Of a stretch of 64,000 bases of DNA, positions 16,898 through 27,626 are shown in pieces (position 1 is the stretch's first letter; each line of letters starts with the position of its first letter). A program made the position numbers and the translations under genes. The notes below the pieces were generated by a model. The model saw only the letters and a list, made by a program, of their open reading frames with translations. It was not told the origin of the DNA and did not search any database. The DNA lies in contig JAFMYY010000016.1 in the NCBI GenBank assembly GCA_017948555.1, positions 24,765 through 88,764 on the forward strand. The letters run 5' to 3'. The DNA comes from Cesiribacteraceae bacterium YIM B00369 (lineage in GTDB: Bacteria > Bacteroidota > Bacteroidia > Cytophagales > Cyclobacteriaceae).

Positions 16898-17893
16898 TCA
16901 TTTCCTGTACAATTCGAATAACTTTCGGGCAGCACTTAAAGCAGCTATATCACCCTGTCGTACTCCTTCTTCCAGCTCCTTAATATGCCGGCTAACGCGG
17001 GCATCAGCATAGAACTGCTGCCGCAGCATATACTCAATGGCTGTATGCATCCAGTTCAGGTCCTGCCCCTGCCGCTGCTTTTGAAACCAGCCCTTCAGGC
17101 TGCTGTGCCTCCGGTACTCCTCCAGCATTTGCCAGATGGCATCCAGGCCTTCCTCTTTAAGGGCAGAACAGCTGAGTACCTTTGGCTGCCAGCCACTTTC
17201 AGATACAGGAAAAAGATGAAGCGCTCCCTGATATTCTGCTTTGGCCTTTTCTGCAGGCCCCACATTATCCCCATCGGCTTTATTAATGACAATACCATCG
17301 GCCATTTCCATTATGCCTTTCTTTATGCCCTGCAGCTCATCGCCTGCCCCTGCCAGCATAAGCAACAGAAAAAAATCAACCATACTCCTTACTGCAGTTT
17401 CGCTCTGGCCTACGCCCACTGTTTCAATAAAGATAACCTCAAAACCAGCTGCCTCGCATACCAGCATACATTCTCTTGTTTTTGCATGGGTACCTCCGAG
17501 TGCACTGCCTGCAGCTGTTGGCCGGATGTAAGCTAAGGGATCATGCGCCAGGTGCTCCATCCTGGTTTTATCGCCAAGTATGCTCCCGCCACTCCGCTGG
17601 CTGCTCGGGTCTACTGCCAGCACTGCCAGCTTCTTGCCCAAAGCTGTTACATATTTTCCAAAACTCTCTATAAAGGTACTCTTTCCTACACCGGGCACTC
17701 CTGTTATACCTACCCGCAGCGAATTACCGGTATGCGGCAGCAAAGCATCGAGTACTTCCATTGCCAGGCCAATATCTGCAGGGAGGTTGCTCTCCATAAG
17801 CGTAATTGCCCTGCTGAGCATTACCCGGTCGCCCGCCAGCACACCTTCAATATATTCCTCAGGCTCAAGCCTCTTTTTTCTCTTTTTCATCAT
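16898..17893 (-). CDS. meaB: Methylmalonyl-CoA mutase-associated GTPase MeaB
   Basis: A 331-residue G3E-family GTPase. It shows the P-loop GVPGVGKST, the switch region AVDPSSQRSGGSILGDKTRM, the conserved PTAAGSALGGTHAKT, the ETVGVGQSE motif and the base-recognition NKADGDN. MeaB loads and protects adenosylcobalamin in methylmalonyl-CoA mutase. The mutase genes are not in this window. Two ATGs in a row (17893 and 17890) are both possible. It is divergent from a BtuF-like binding protein 125 bases away, which may be a cobalamin supply link. The upstream side on the minus strand has a near-consensus -7 box (TTATTTTG). Confidence 0.95.
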   Translation of the reverse strand: MMKKRKKRLEPEEYIEGVLAGDRVMLSRAITLMESNLPADIGLAMEVLDALLPHTGNSLRVGITGVPGVGKSTFIESFGKYVTALGKKLAVLAVDPSSQRSGGSILGDKTRMEHLAHDPLAYIRPTAAGSALGGTHAKTRECMLVCEAAGFEVIFIETVGVGQSETAVRSMVDFFLLLMLAGAGDELQGIKKGIMEMADGIVINKADGDNVGPAEKAKAEYQGALHLFPVSESGWQPKVLSCSALKEEGLDAIWQMLEEYRRHSSLKGWFQKQRQGQDLNWMHTAIEYMLRQQFYADARVSRHIKELEEGVRQGDIAALSAARKLFELYRK

Positions 17894-18018
17894 TACCCTA
17901 AAACTAAAAAGGCAAAGGCAAATTGCAAAATAACAGGCAATGGATGGGAGATAATGGAGAATAGACTATAGATTTTCTGTTTTCCTCTTGCCATTCCGTT
18001 GCTTTAAATTGTACCTTC

Positions 18019-19212
18019 ATGGCAGATAAGAAAAAGACCAGGAACATGTTTAAAGTTTGCCGGAGCATCTCATTTATTTTAATTTTATTTTCAACCTATT
18101 CCTGCAATTCCCCACAGCAGGAAAACACCACCGAAGCCTTAACTACAGAGGCTAATCCTTCTTCTTACCATGAGGTTTCGGTAGATTATGCCAGCCAGTT
18201 CAGGATAATATATAAGGAAGGCTATAAAATTGTTGAGGTACTTCAGCCATACCCCGGGGCAAAAAAAAGCCTGCGATACCTGCTCCTGCCAAAGGATATG
18301 GCTGTTCCCGAAAATACAGAGGCAGATGCGGTCGTCCGGATTCCGGTGCGGGAAATGGTGAGTTTTTCCACCACACATATTCCTGCTTTAGAGATGCTGG
18401 GAGCAGCAGAGGTACTAAGCGGATTCCCCGGTACGGATTTAATATCATCGGCCGGTATGCGGCGGCGGATTAATGAAGGCGAGGTGCAGGACCTTGGTGC
18501 CGCCAATGGCATTAACATTGAAAAGCTGATGGAGCTGTCGCCGGACCTGGTTATGGCCTACGGAATGGGGCCACAGGATAAAAGCCTGCGGAGCCTCGAA
18601 CGCACCCATATACCAGTGGTACTTAATGCCGATTTTCTGGAGCAAAGCCCTTTAGGAAGGGCCGAGTGGATAAAGTTTACAGCCGCTTTTCTGAATAAGG
18701 AAAAGGAAGCCGATTCTGTATTTTCATACATCAGGGACCGCTACGAATCATTGGCTGCCCTTACCTCAGACGTTTCTGAAAGGCCTTCCGTATTTAGCGG
18801 CGTGGTATACAATGGCACCTGGTTTATGCCGGGAGGAAAAAGCTGGGCTTCGGTTTTCTTTGCCGATGCCGGCGGCAAATATTTATGGAGCGATAACGGG
18901 GAGGCGGGAAGCCTGCAATTAAGCTTTGAAGCTGTTTTTAATAAAGCCCATAAAGCAGATTACTGGATTGGGGCCGCCAACTACCCCAGCCTGCAGGCGC
19001 TGGAAGAAGCCGACAGCCGCTATCGACAGTTTGCAGCATGGCAGCAGAGCAATGTATACACCTATACCGCAAGAGAAGGCGAAACGGGAGGCAACGAATA
19101 CCTTGAACTGGGCTATAGCCGCCCCGATATTGTGCTGGCAGACCTGATAAGGATTTTACACCCCACGCTATTACCTGATTATAAGCTGTATTTTTACGAA
19201 AAGCTCCCTTAA
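18019..19212 (+). CDS. Periplasmic substrate-binding lipoprotein of an iron/cobalamin ABC transporter (BtuF/FepB-like)
   Basis: A 397-residue class III binding protein. The signal ends with FSTYSC, giving a lipidated Cys. The two lobes carry typical motifs: ALEMLGAAEVLSGFPG, the LMELSPDLVMAYGM strand before the bridging helix, then GRAEWIKFTAAFLNKEKEADSVF as the connecting helix, and late AGGKYLW. Such proteins deliver siderophores, haem or B12 to BtuC/FepD permeases. No permease or ATPase gene follows; the next gene is convergent. ATG 18019 or ATG 18046 are both plausible starts. Its place beside meaB makes cobalamin a reasonable but unproven substrate. Confidence 0.85.
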   Translation: MADKKKTRNMFKVCRSISFILILFSTYSCNSPQQENTTEALTTEANPSSYHEVSVDYASQFRIIYKEGYKIVEVLQPYPGAKKSLRYLLLPKDMAVPENTEADAVVRIPVREMVSFSTTHIPALEMLGAAEVLSGFPGTDLISSAGMRRRINEGEVQDLGAANGINIEKLMELSPDLVMAYGMGPQDKSLRSLERTHIPVVLNADFLEQSPLGRAEWIKFTAAFLNKEKEADSVFSYIRDRYESLAALTSDVSERPSVFSGVVYNGTWFMPGGKSWASVFFADAGGKYLWSDNGEAGSLQLSFEAVFNKAHKADYWIGAANYPSLQALEEADSRYRQFAAWQQSNVYTYTAREGETGGNEYLELGYSRPDIVLADLIRILHPTLLPDYKLYFYEKLP

Positions 19213-19232
19213 AACCTATTTAAAAAGGAACC

Positions 19233-22200
19233 TTATTTTGCAGCCGCCTCTGTTTGCTTTAAATTCTTAAAATAAATAGTAAATGTTGTACCTTTTCCTT
19301 CCTCACTGTCTACTTTAATTTTCCCTCCGTTATTTTCTATAATCCTTTTTACCATATAGAGCCCGATACCTGTACCGTCTACTTTTGTATGGAAGCGTTT
19401 GAACATAGAGAATAACTTATTTAACTGCAGCTCATTCATACCCAAGCCATTATCCGCAAAAGTCATTTCAATATAACTATCCAATACCCTTGTTTTGATT
19501 ACAATATGAGGTTTGCGCGATTTCGGGCAATACTTTAAAGCATTGCTTAGCAGGTTGTAAATAATACTGCGCAGGTTATACCGTGTGTAATAGATTTCGG
19601 GCACCTGAAAGTCTGTTTCAATAGTGGCATCGCAATCGCTTATCATCTGCTCCACATTTGCCTTGGCATCCTTCAGCACCTCTTTGAAAGAAAGTTTATC
19701 AATCTTCCGTTCCAGATCCTTCTGCACACGGGTTATTTCGAGCAGACCATTAATTGTTTTATTAAGTTTATCCACAGACACCTTAATCATGTTAATGATC
19801 TGCAGCTCCTTTTTATCAAGCTTAGTTTCCAGCTTTGGAATTAAGATATTCACAAGGCCTTCCAGATTAGTTACAGGAGCCTTCAAATCATGGGAGGCAG
19901 TATAAATAAAGTTATCCAGGTCCACATTAATTTTCCGCAGGTTAACATTACTTTCCTGCAAATCTTCCTGTGCACGGCGAAGGTTCGTCAGGTCTACCAT
20001 AGAACCTACCATCCTGAAAGGCACCCCGTATTCATTTTTAAGGATATAACCCCTGTTGTACACAAACACAAAAGAGCCATCCATTCTTTTTAAACGGTGC
20101 TCGGCCGACCACTGCTCATCGCCCCTGTTAATAGCTTCATCAATACTCTGTGGAATTCTCTCCCGCTCACTTCCTTCGAGGCGGTTAAACCAGGCTTTTA
20201 TACCCGGTTCAACCTCATTCCCCTGGTAACCAAAAAGCTTCTCAAAGCCCTCATTCCACCAAAGTTCATTAGATATAAGGTTCCAGTCCCATACTGCATC
20301 GTTGGTGGCACGGGAAACCAGCCTGAGCCGTTCCTCGCTTTCAGACAGCTCACGGGTACGTTCCTCAACTCTTTGCTCCAGGCTCGCATTTAGTTTCCGC
20401 AGCATATCTTCCGCATCCTTTACCTCCTCATAAGCCTGCATCAACTCTTCTTCGGCAGCTTTTTTATCGCTTATATCAATCAGGGTAACAGCCACTCCGC
20501 TTTCTATGGGCACTGCAATAATTTCTATACATACCTCATTATCCCCATGGCTGTACCTATGCTCCATGTGAAGGTTTTTCCCTGTTTCTGCTACCTTTAC
20601 AAACAGCTTAAATAAGCCCTCCTTCCGGAAACCCGGCAGCACTTTCAGCAAGCGCTTTCCTGTCAGGTTTTCGCTGCTGATATTTAATATTTTCCCTGCC
20701 GCTTCATTTATAGTATTCCACTCCAGGTCAATTACCCGGCCCTGAGAGTCAAACACCAGCGAAAATGCCATAATACCATTTAAAGAACTGTTTAAAACTC
20801 CACCAAGGAGGTTGTTTAAGTTCTTTACCCTGGAAATATCCACAAAAGTAACTACTGCACCTTCGGTGGTTTTATCCTGCCGGATATAGGGAAGTATTTT
20901 CATGAGGTAGAAACGCCCGCTTCCGCTTTCAACCTCTTTCACCACCGGCTCAGAGGTCTCAATTACCCGGCGGATATCCTCCACAAAGCCTTCATGCTTC
21001 AGGTTATAGGACAGGTGGCTGATTGGGCGGCCAATATCTGTTTCTATCAGGTTTACCTGGCTTTTGATAGATGGCGTAAATTTCCTTACCACCATTCTGC
21101 TATCCAGGAATATCTGACCTATATCTGTACTGCGGAAGTAGTTATTCAGGTCATCGTTAAGCTCCTCCAGCTCTCTTATTTTCTGCTGGTGTTCTGCATT
21201 TACCGTATGCAGCTCTTCGTTGAGCGACTGCAGCTCCTCATTTGTGCTTTGCAGTTCTTCATTTGATGAAATAAGCTCCTCATTACTGGACTGCATCTCT
21301 TCATTAAAGGTTTCCAGCTCTTCCACCGCCGACTGCAGATCTTCTTTACTTTGCTTCAGTTCATTTTCGAGCTCCAGCAATCTGTTAATGCTCACCTGCT
21401 CACCAAAACTTTCCTCATCCTCATCCAGGCCAACCGGCCGGCTGCTTTCTTCTTTAAAAAGTACAGCAATAAATTTTTTATTATACTGGTCGGCATCCAG
21501 GTAAGGCTTTACCACTATACTCACATTCATGAGCATTCCTTCCCGCATCATTTCAATATTTCTTGATACTGCTCTCTGCCGGCTTCGGCTGGCTTTGCGC
21601 AAAGAGAGGTTAAGGGCAACAGAAAGCTCGCGGGGCACCAGCTTAAGCAGGTTCATCTGCAGTAAACGATCCGGAATATGAAGAAAACGTTTATAATCAC
21701 CTGTTGCCTGAATCAGATCATATTCCTCATTTACAAAAACAGTCGCAAAACCAAGTTCCTCACTTACCAGCTCCTGAAATACTTCGGCCATTTCCTTTTC
21801 AACAGGCTGCTTCTTTGGCCTTACATCCGGCGATTTCATGAAGTGCGCCTTTTCATTATCGAAAAAGGTTCCTTCAAAAACAAAGTTCTGACTTTTACTG
21901 ACAATTTTGAAGATGTTCCACTTCTTACTCAGCACTTTCAGCGAATTTCTCATTTCGTCGCTGTTTTCGCTGGGGCCAAGAAAAAGAAAACCGCCTACTT
22001 TTAAAGAGAAATGAAAAGTGGCCAGTACTTTCTTCTGAAGCGCTGGCTTCATATAGATGAGCATATTGCGGCAGCTCACCAGATCCATTTTACTAAAAGG
22101 CGGGTCTTTGATGAGATTATGCTCAGCAAAAATAACCATACGGCGAACCTGCTGGCACACCACATAGTTCTTTCCTTCCTTTACAAAAAAACGCTCAAGC

Positions 22201-23354
22201 ATATCAGGACTTACATCATTCCTGATTGACTCCGGATATACGCCTTTGGCAGCAAACTCCACTGCTTTAGGGTCCATATCTGTGGCAAACACCTTTACAT
22301 TTACCTCCCTGTTCAACTTTTGCAGCGCCTGACAAAACATTATAGCCATCGAATAGGCTTCTTCTCCTGTACTGCAGGCAGCCACCCAGACTTTTACCGG
22401 GTTATCCTGGCTTTTCCTTTTTAATATTTCCGGAATAACCTTCTCTTCAATTACTTCAAAAGCCTCCGCATCACGAAAAAACCTGGTTACGCCAATTAAA
22501 AATTCTTTCCCCAGCGTTATTACTTCATCAGGGTTATTTCTCAGGTAAAGAAGGTACTCCCGTGGATTATCTATATCCAGATGAATATACCGTTTACTAA
22601 TGCGTCGCTCCAGTGTTTGTTCTTTATAAGAAGAAAAGTCCTGGGAGGTATACTGTTTCACTAAAGCCAGAATCTCCTTTAAATAACTCCCGCCATTGGA
22701 GGAAATATTAGTTGATTTCCGGACAGAAGGAAGTCCCTGAAAATGAAAGACCTCTTCGGCCATTAGCTCGGGAGGAAGAATAAGATCAATATTACCGGAA
22801 GATATTGCACTGTTTGGCATTCCGTCGAAACGCGCAGTAGCAGGGTCCTGCACAATTACCAGTCCTCCTTTGTTTTTTATGTGCTCTATTCCTTTGGTGC
22901 CGTCGGAACCTGTGCCGGATAAAATTATCGCTACAGCTTTATCTTTTTTATCTTTGGCCAGCGATTCGAAAAAAATATCGATGGCATTATTTGGAGATTT
23001 ATCGTTTGGTTTATCAATCAGGTGCAGCTTACCATCCTTTACTGTCATGTTCTTTTTTGTAGGAATGAGGTATACCCTGTCAGGAAGAATTGTCATTCCT
23101 TCCTCTGCCCGTTCAATTTGCATATGCGTATGCTTGGCAAGCAGTTCATCCATAAGGCTTTTATAATTGGGCGACAAATGTTGCACCACTACAAAAGAAT
23201 ACCCGTTTCCTTCAGGAATATTATCAAAAAACTCATTTATTGCCTCCAGACCTCCTGCTGAAGCGCCAATACCTATAATATAATGATTACCGGCACTTTT
23301 GGAAAGTGATTGAGCCTGCGGCTCCTGAAGGTTGTTTTTGTTATTGTCCTGCAT
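19233..23354 (-). CDS. CheB-CheR-PAS-histidine kinase hybrid
   Basis: A 1,373-residue fusion. CheB methylesterase comes first (about 25-205) with the catalytic set in [18 protein letters not shown] and GTGSDGTKG. CheR methyltransferase follows (about 225-480) with SAM-binding [13 protein letters not shown] and [10 protein letters not shown] long coiled coil (about 650-735) consists of NEELQS-type heptads. Three PAS regions follow, with a second coiled coil, then HisKA (TASHDLKAP, His near 1160) and an ATPase domain ([29 protein letters not shown]). No receiver domain is seen. It should read a PAS signal and may methylate or demethylate a partner. ATG 23354 is chosen over a TTG at 23366. A phytochrome gene ends 69 bases upstream on the same strand. 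Confidence 0.92.
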   Translation of the reverse strand: MQDNNKNNLQEPQAQSLSKSAGNHYIIGIGASAGGLEAINEFFDNIPEGNGYSFVVVQHLSPNYKSLMDELLAKHTHMQIERAEEGMTILPDRVYLIPTKKNMTVKDGKLHLIDKPNDKSPNNAIDIFFESLAKDKKDKAVAIILSGTGSDGTKGIEHIKNKGGLVIVQDPATARFDGMPNSAISSGNIDLILPPELMAEEVFHFQGLPSVRKSTNISSNGGSYLKEILALVKQYTSQDFSSYKEQTLERRISKRYIHLDIDNPREYLLYLRNNPDEVITLGKEFLIGVTRFFRDAEAFEVIEEKVIPEILKRKSQDNPVKVWVAACSTGEEAYSMAIMFCQALQKLNREVNVKVFATDMDPKAVEFAAKGVYPESIRNDVSPDMLERFFVKEGKNYVVCQQVRRMVIFAEHNLIKDPPFSKMDLVSCRNMLIYMKPALQKKVLATFHFSLKVGGFLFLGPSENSDEMRNSLKVLSKKWNIFKIVSKSQNFVFEGTFFDNEKAHFMKSPDVRPKKQPVEKEMAEVFQELVSEELGFATVFVNEEYDLIQATGDYKRFLHIPDRLLQMNLLKLVPRELSVALNLSLRKASRSRQRAVSRNIEMMREGMLMNVSIVVKPYLDADQYNKKFIAVLFKEESSRPVGLDEDEESFGEQVSINRLLELENELKQSKEDLQSAVEELETFNEEMQSSNEELISSNEELQSTNEELQSLNEELHTVNAEHQQKIRELEELNDDLNNYFRSTDIGQIFLDSRMVVRKFTPSIKSQVNLIETDIGRPISHLSYNLKHEGFVEDIRRVIETSEPVVKEVESGSGRFYLMKILPYIRQDKTTEGAVVTFVDISRVKNLNNLLGGVLNSSLNGIMAFSLVFDSQGRVIDLEWNTINEAAGKILNISSENLTGKRLLKVLPGFRKEGLFKLFVKVAETGKNLHMEHRYSHGDNEVCIEIIAVPIESGVAVTLIDISDKKAAEEELMQAYEEVKDAEDMLRKLNASLEQRVEERTRELSESEERLRLVSRATNDAVWDWNLISNELWWNEGFEKLFGYQGNEVEPGIKAWFNRLEGSERERIPQSIDEAINRGDEQWSAEHRLKRMDGSFVFVYNRGYILKNEYGVPFRMVGSMVDLTNLRRAQEDLQESNVNLRKINVDLDNFIYTASHDLKAPVTNLEGLVNILIPKLETKLDKKELQIINMIKVSVDKLNKTINGLLEITRVQKDLERKIDKLSFKEVLKDAKANVEQMISDCDATIETDFQVPEIYYTRYNLRSIIYNLLSNALKYCPKSRKPHIVIKTRVLDSYIEMTFADNGLGMNELQLNKLFSMFKRFHTKVDGTGIGLYMVKRIIENNGGKIKVDSEEGKGTTFTIYFKNLKQTEAAAK

Positions 23355-23423
23355 TTGAAAGAACAACTTACAGCTGTTTTATAAAAGGTAAATATATGAA
23401 TTGGCCGGCTTTTCCACAATAGC

Positions 23424-24977
23424 TTAAAACTGGTCGTTTTCCCTGATTATTTTATCCAGGACCGAAGTTCTGAGGTTATCTGCAACCTGCAAAACTTCGG
23501 GACTCCATGGTTCTGAGGTATATTCAACCTGCTCTTTCCAGAGTTTAAAGGAGTTCCTGGGGTGGTATTTTTTACCATCTTCCTCCATTTTAATTACCTC
23601 ATTAGGATTCCCGCCCCAGTTAACATAACGCACAAGCTCGGGCCTGAATCCCAGAATGTACTGCTTTCCTGCTGAAATCTGTAAAGAGATCAGGCCACTG
23701 GCAACATCCTTATATTTACCGGCTTCATTGAACATTTCAGGAAGGGAATCGGTAACAAAAACTTTATCTCTGTTAAACCTGCTAAGCCATTTAACCAAGT
23801 TCCTGACCAGCTTCTGCTCCGGAACCTCTCCGGTGGTTTCATAACTATCCTCAGTTATAATTACCACACCACTGACCTCGAGTAAATCTAAAAGAGCAGA
23901 AGGTCTTTCCAGAAGGGCATTCTCCAGTCCCTGCCTTCCATATAAACGTTCAACCAGGCTAAGCTCCTGCTTATGTAAAGACTCCCTGTAACGGAAATGC
24001 TTTTCCATTTGGCGCGCACTTAGCTGAGCGGAGATTATACCGGAAACAATTTCGAAAGAAGACCTGAGCTCAAAGCTGATTCCTTTTGGTTGGCGGTGGT
24101 GGCAGGAGATTAAGCCCCAGAGCTGATTACCTACAATAATGGGAGTAGACATGGAAGCGCCCACCTCCATATTATTCAGGTATTCAATATGTACCATAGG
24201 CACTCCCCTTAATACACAATCTGAAATATCTGAAAGGCTCCGGGTAAGAGGGTTCATTACCGGGTACAGCTTTACACTACCGGCATTAACATCGGGAATA
24301 AGTCTGTAAGGAGTACGAAAATAAAGTTCCCGAGCCTGTTTAGGCACATCTGATGCTGGAAAACGCAGGCCCAGGTATGGATGCATTCCATCTTCCAGTG
24401 CCTCTGCCATTACGGTACCATTCCATGCTTCATCAAATTTATAGATCATTACCCGGTCAAAACCGGAAAGCCTTTTCAGCTCTGCAGCAGCAACCTCTTC
24501 AATATCCTCAATGCTGCCTGCCTCTTTTAAAGCTGCAATTATATAACTGATCTCCTGGTAAATATGAATAAAGCTGTCAGCGTGATTTTCATTTTTTATT
24601 TCTTCCAGCTCCAGTAAAAGATTCTCCTGTTTTAAATGAGCTGTTACCGAAAACTGCTTTTTCGTTCCTGCTGCATTCCAGGTGAAAGAAAACTGCAGGT
24701 GGTTGCCTGCCTCCCATCGCTGTATCTTTTCCTGCAGCTCTGCCACCTGATTCTTCCCGATAAAATCCTCCAGGGAACGATTTACTATTTCACCGGCAGG
24801 CAGGTTTATAATCCGGCTGCAATTCTCACTAACCTGTAAAATGCGCAGGGAGCTTTTTTGCAAAACCAGCAAAATTCCATGAGGCTGTATCAGGTTGATA
24901 TAATTCAGAGGTACGCTTCCGCAAAACTCAGAATCGTAATTCTGCTGTACCCCGCTTGTTAATGAGTTGATTACCAT
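23424..24977 (-). CDS. Bacteriophytochrome photosensory core (PAS-GAF-PHY) without output domain
   Basis: A 517-residue protein with the whole phytochrome sensory module and nothing after it. Cys19 lies exactly where bacteriophytochromes attach biliverdin, 11 residues before IQPHG. The GAF domain has YKFDEAWNGTVMAEA, FPASDVPKQARELYFRTPYR with the conserved Asp, and VHIEYLNNMEVGASMS with the conserved chromophore-contacting His. The PHY domain has the tongue motifs WGGNP (about 454) and HPRNSF (about 472). The protein stops after the last PHY helix (VADNLRTSVLDKI). Usual family members continue into a histidine kinase. The longer frame begins at TTG 25013; ATG 24977 fits known starts. The hybrid kinase downstream could be its output partner. 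Confidence 0.9.
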   Translation of the reverse strand: MVINSLTSGVQQNYDSEFCGSVPLNYINLIQPHGILLVLQKSSLRILQVSENCSRIINLPAGEIVNRSLEDFIGKNQVAELQEKIQRWEAGNHLQFSFTWNAAGTKKQFSVTAHLKQENLLLELEEIKNENHADSFIHIYQEISYIIAALKEAGSIEDIEEVAAAELKRLSGFDRVMIYKFDEAWNGTVMAEALEDGMHPYLGLRFPASDVPKQARELYFRTPYRLIPDVNAGSVKLYPVMNPLTRSLSDISDCVLRGVPMVHIEYLNNMEVGASMSTPIIVGNQLWGLISCHHRQPKGISFELRSSFEIVSGIISAQLSARQMEKHFRYRESLHKQELSLVERLYGRQGLENALLERPSALLDLLEVSGVVIITEDSYETTGEVPEQKLVRNLVKWLSRFNRDKVFVTDSLPEMFNEAGKYKDVASGLISLQISAGKQYILGFRPELVRYVNWGGNPNEVIKMEEDGKKYHPRNSFKLWKEQVEYTSEPWSPEVLQVADNLRTSVLDKIIRENDQF

Positions 24978-25222
24978 ATTTGTAGAAGCGCAAATAAAAA
25001 ACAAATTCAGCAAACGGTTCCATTCTATAACCGGCAGTATGAAAGCACAGTTTTAGAAGGCTTTTTAAAAACGTGAGGATTTTCTGAAAAGTGTTTTTCT
25101 TTAATCTGTAAAAATCTTGTTGTTTTAGCTTAAAAGGGAAATAAATTCACAATCTACATCATATAATAGTTTATTTAACTTAAATGTTAATCTTTTCCCC
25201 AAAATGACTGAAATAATCCCGT

Positions 25223-26593
25223 TCAATCCACTTCAAAATCAACCCTTTTCCGCCTTTTCCAGTTCCCGTTCCTGAACCATAAAAAGGCTACTGTAGCAGC
25301 AATAAGGTTAGAAACCGGAAATGCCCACCATATTCCTTCGTAGGAAAGCGCTGTTTGGTTAGACAAAAGAAAAGCCAGAGGAAAACGGACAATCCAGAGG
25401 GAAAGCACAGAAATAAGCAGGGAAGCCAGTGTAAAACCAGCTCCGTTAAACACACCGTTTACCACCTGCTGCAGGCCTAAAAGGCCAAAACTTGGTGCCA
25501 TTACTTTAATAAAAAAAGAGCCTTTTTCAATAACCGCCGTCTCTCCCGGAACAAAAAAAGCTGTGAGCGGCTTTGCCACCAAAAAAAGTATCAGCCCTAT
25601 TCCTGTAAGTATGTAAAAAGCCAGCTTACAACTTAACACACCTACTTCGGCGGCCTTTGCAATCTTTTTTGCACCAATATATTGCCCTACTAAAGCGGTG
25701 GTAGCAGAAGATAAGCCCAGCGCAGGGATAATAACAAAGCTGAGTATACGGGCACCAATACCATAAGCGGCTATAATTACACTGCCATAACCTGTTACCA
25801 GTACCATAAGGAATGCCATGCCCAGTGCCCTTGTAGACATTTCCAGGCTGGAAGGTACTCCCAGCTTTACAAGCATCTTTACCCACTGCGGATCAAACTT
25901 AAAATCTTTCCATTCCAGCTGTATGCCGTAAGTACCCCTGTAAATTATAACAAAGCCAGCCACTGCCGATAATCCCTGGGTAAATACACTGGCCATTGCC
26001 GCTCCTGCCACTCCCATTGCAGGCACAGGCCCCCAGCCATAAATAAAGAGCGGGTCCAGAAAAAGATTCAGGATAACAGTGGTCAGTACCACATAAGTGG
26101 GAACCACCACATTACCAATGCCCCGCATCAGGGACTGAAAAACAAAAAACATGAACAGGAATACAAAACCAATGGAGGAAACTTTAAAATAGTCGACTGA
26201 GTCTTCCAGTATTTCTCCGGAGGCACCAATAAGCAACATAAGAGGTTCTGCAAAAAAATAACCTGCCACGGCAAGCGCTGAGGAAACAAACAGCATCACC
26301 AGATACGTCTGGGCGCTGGTGTAATTGATCATACGCTGATTCTCCATTCCTTTATACTGTGCCGCCAGGATAGACCCCGCCAGCGTAAGCCCTATTCCTA
26401 TGGAAATAATCAGAAACAGCAAAGGAAAACTTAAAGACACGGCAGCCACTGCTCCGGCACTAATCCGGCCCAGCCAGAAAGTATCTATGAGCTGATAAGC
26501 TGTTTGCAGGGTATTGGCCAATACAATTGGCCCGGAGAGCTTCAGCAAGGAAAACAGGGTATCATGCTTTCTTATCTTAGAAATAAAATTCAT
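25223..26593 (-). CDS. MATE family efflux transporter
   Basis: A 456-residue inner-membrane protein with about 12 hydrophobic segments in two related halves. MATE features are LKLSGPIVLANTLQTAYQLIDTFWLGRISA at the start, LDPLFIYGWGPVPAMGVAGAA between halves and GLSSATTALVGQYIGAKK near the start of the second half. These exporters use Na+ or H+ gradients to expel cationic drugs or metabolites. The C-terminus ends in a basic tail (WKRRKRVDFEVD). Single-gene unit; substrate cannot be told from sequence. Confidence 0.93.
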   Translation of the reverse strand: MNFISKIRKHDTLFSLLKLSGPIVLANTLQTAYQLIDTFWLGRISAGAVAAVSLSFPLLFLIISIGIGLTLAGSILAAQYKGMENQRMINYTSAQTYLVMLFVSSALAVAGYFFAEPLMLLIGASGEILEDSVDYFKVSSIGFVFLFMFFVFQSLMRGIGNVVVPTYVVLTTVILNLFLDPLFIYGWGPVPAMGVAGAAMASVFTQGLSAVAGFVIIYRGTYGIQLEWKDFKFDPQWVKMLVKLGVPSSLEMSTRALGMAFLMVLVTGYGSVIIAAYGIGARILSFVIIPALGLSSATTALVGQYIGAKKIAKAAEVGVLSCKLAFYILTGIGLILFLVAKPLTAFFVPGETAVIEKGSFFIKVMAPSFGLLGLQQVVNGVFNGAGFTLASLLISVLSLWIVRFPLAFLLSNQTALSYEGIWWAFPVSNLIAATVAFLWFRNGNWKRRKRVDFEVD

Positions 26594-26800
26594 TCAATTT
26601 CCGGCAAATCTTAAAAATAACTCACCCTGAGAAGGTAAGCCTGCAAAGGTACAGGATTAAAAACGAAGGAAATACAGCAGAAGTTTTTTATAATTCTTCT
26701 GAAGGGGAATCAAACAAATAATCAGTTAAAATTATGCGCAGTTCCTGCCTGCAAACCTGATTTTCTTTATAATATCCAAAGCCGGGGATCAGGCCCTGTA

Positions 26801-27523
26801 TTATTTCTCAAAAAGTTTTTTCAGCACATCCTCGCGGTAGCTTGCCCCGATGGGCAATTTCTTATCAGCTATATGCACCATATTTCCTTCCACTACTTTT
26901 ACCTTATCAAGCGGAATAATGTAAGACTTATGGATACGCATAAACCCCGAAGCCGGCAACGCTTCTTCCAGCCTTTTTAATGATTCAAGGGCAATAATAC
27001 GTTGGCCGTCAGTTGTATAATAAGAAACATATTCCCGCAGCCCTTCAATATATAGTATTTCACTGTACCTGATTTTATAAATTTTATGGTCAGCATTTAC
27101 CGCTAAAAAGTCCCTGGCAGCAACTTCCTTTTGCACCGGCTGAGGCGGCTGTTTAGCAGCAGGCTGTTTTAAGAATGAACTCACCTTCTGGACCGACCGG
27201 AAAAAACGCTCGAATGGAATTGGTTTTACAAGATAATCCAGCACATCAAGTTCATACCCTTCCAGTGCATGTTCGGGGTATGCAGTTGTAAAAATTACAG
27301 CAGGCTTTTCCTTCAAAGAGCGCAAAAAATCAGTACCTGTTATATCAGGCATTTGTATATCTAAAAACAAGAGGTCTATTCCTCCTCTGCTCAGCTCTTC
27401 CATCAGCAAAAGAGGACTTTTGTAAGTACCTGCAAGCTCCATCTGAGGAATTTTAAGAACATACTGTTCCAGCAGCTTCCTTGCCAGTTCCTCATCATCT
27501 ACAATAGCACAACGTATCTTCAT
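26801..27523 (-). CDS. LytTR-family response regulator
   Basis: A 240-residue regulator. The receiver domain (1-120) has the acidic pocket DDEE and the phosphoacceptor Asp in LLFLDIQMPDITG, then TTAYPEHALEGYELDVLDYLVKP. A proline- and glutamine-rich linker follows (about 122-135). The LytTR DNA-binding domain includes ILYIEGLREYVSYYTTDGQ and FMRIHKSYIIPLDKV. It is downstream of a LytS-type kinase gene, with 103 bases between, so the pair is very likely one two-component system. Targets cannot be inferred. Confidence 0.95.
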   Translation of the reverse strand: MKIRCAIVDDEELARKLLEQYVLKIPQMELAGTYKSPLLLMEELSRGGIDLLFLDIQMPDITGTDFLRSLKEKPAVIFTTAYPEHALEGYELDVLDYLVKPIPFERFFRSVQKVSSFLKQPAAKQPPQPVQKEVAARDFLAVNADHKIYKIRYSEILYIEGLREYVSYYTTDGQRIIALESLKRLEEALPASGFMRIHKSYIIPLDKVKVVEGNMVHIADKKLPIGASYREDVLKKLFEK

Positions 27524-27626
27524 TTTATCAGGCAGTATTTAGCAGTCAGTTAAATTGGCATTACAGCCCGGGTGTTCAGTACAAAGTCTGTTCCGGCGAA
27601 TAAGTAAGACCACTCAGCTGTTTTTT

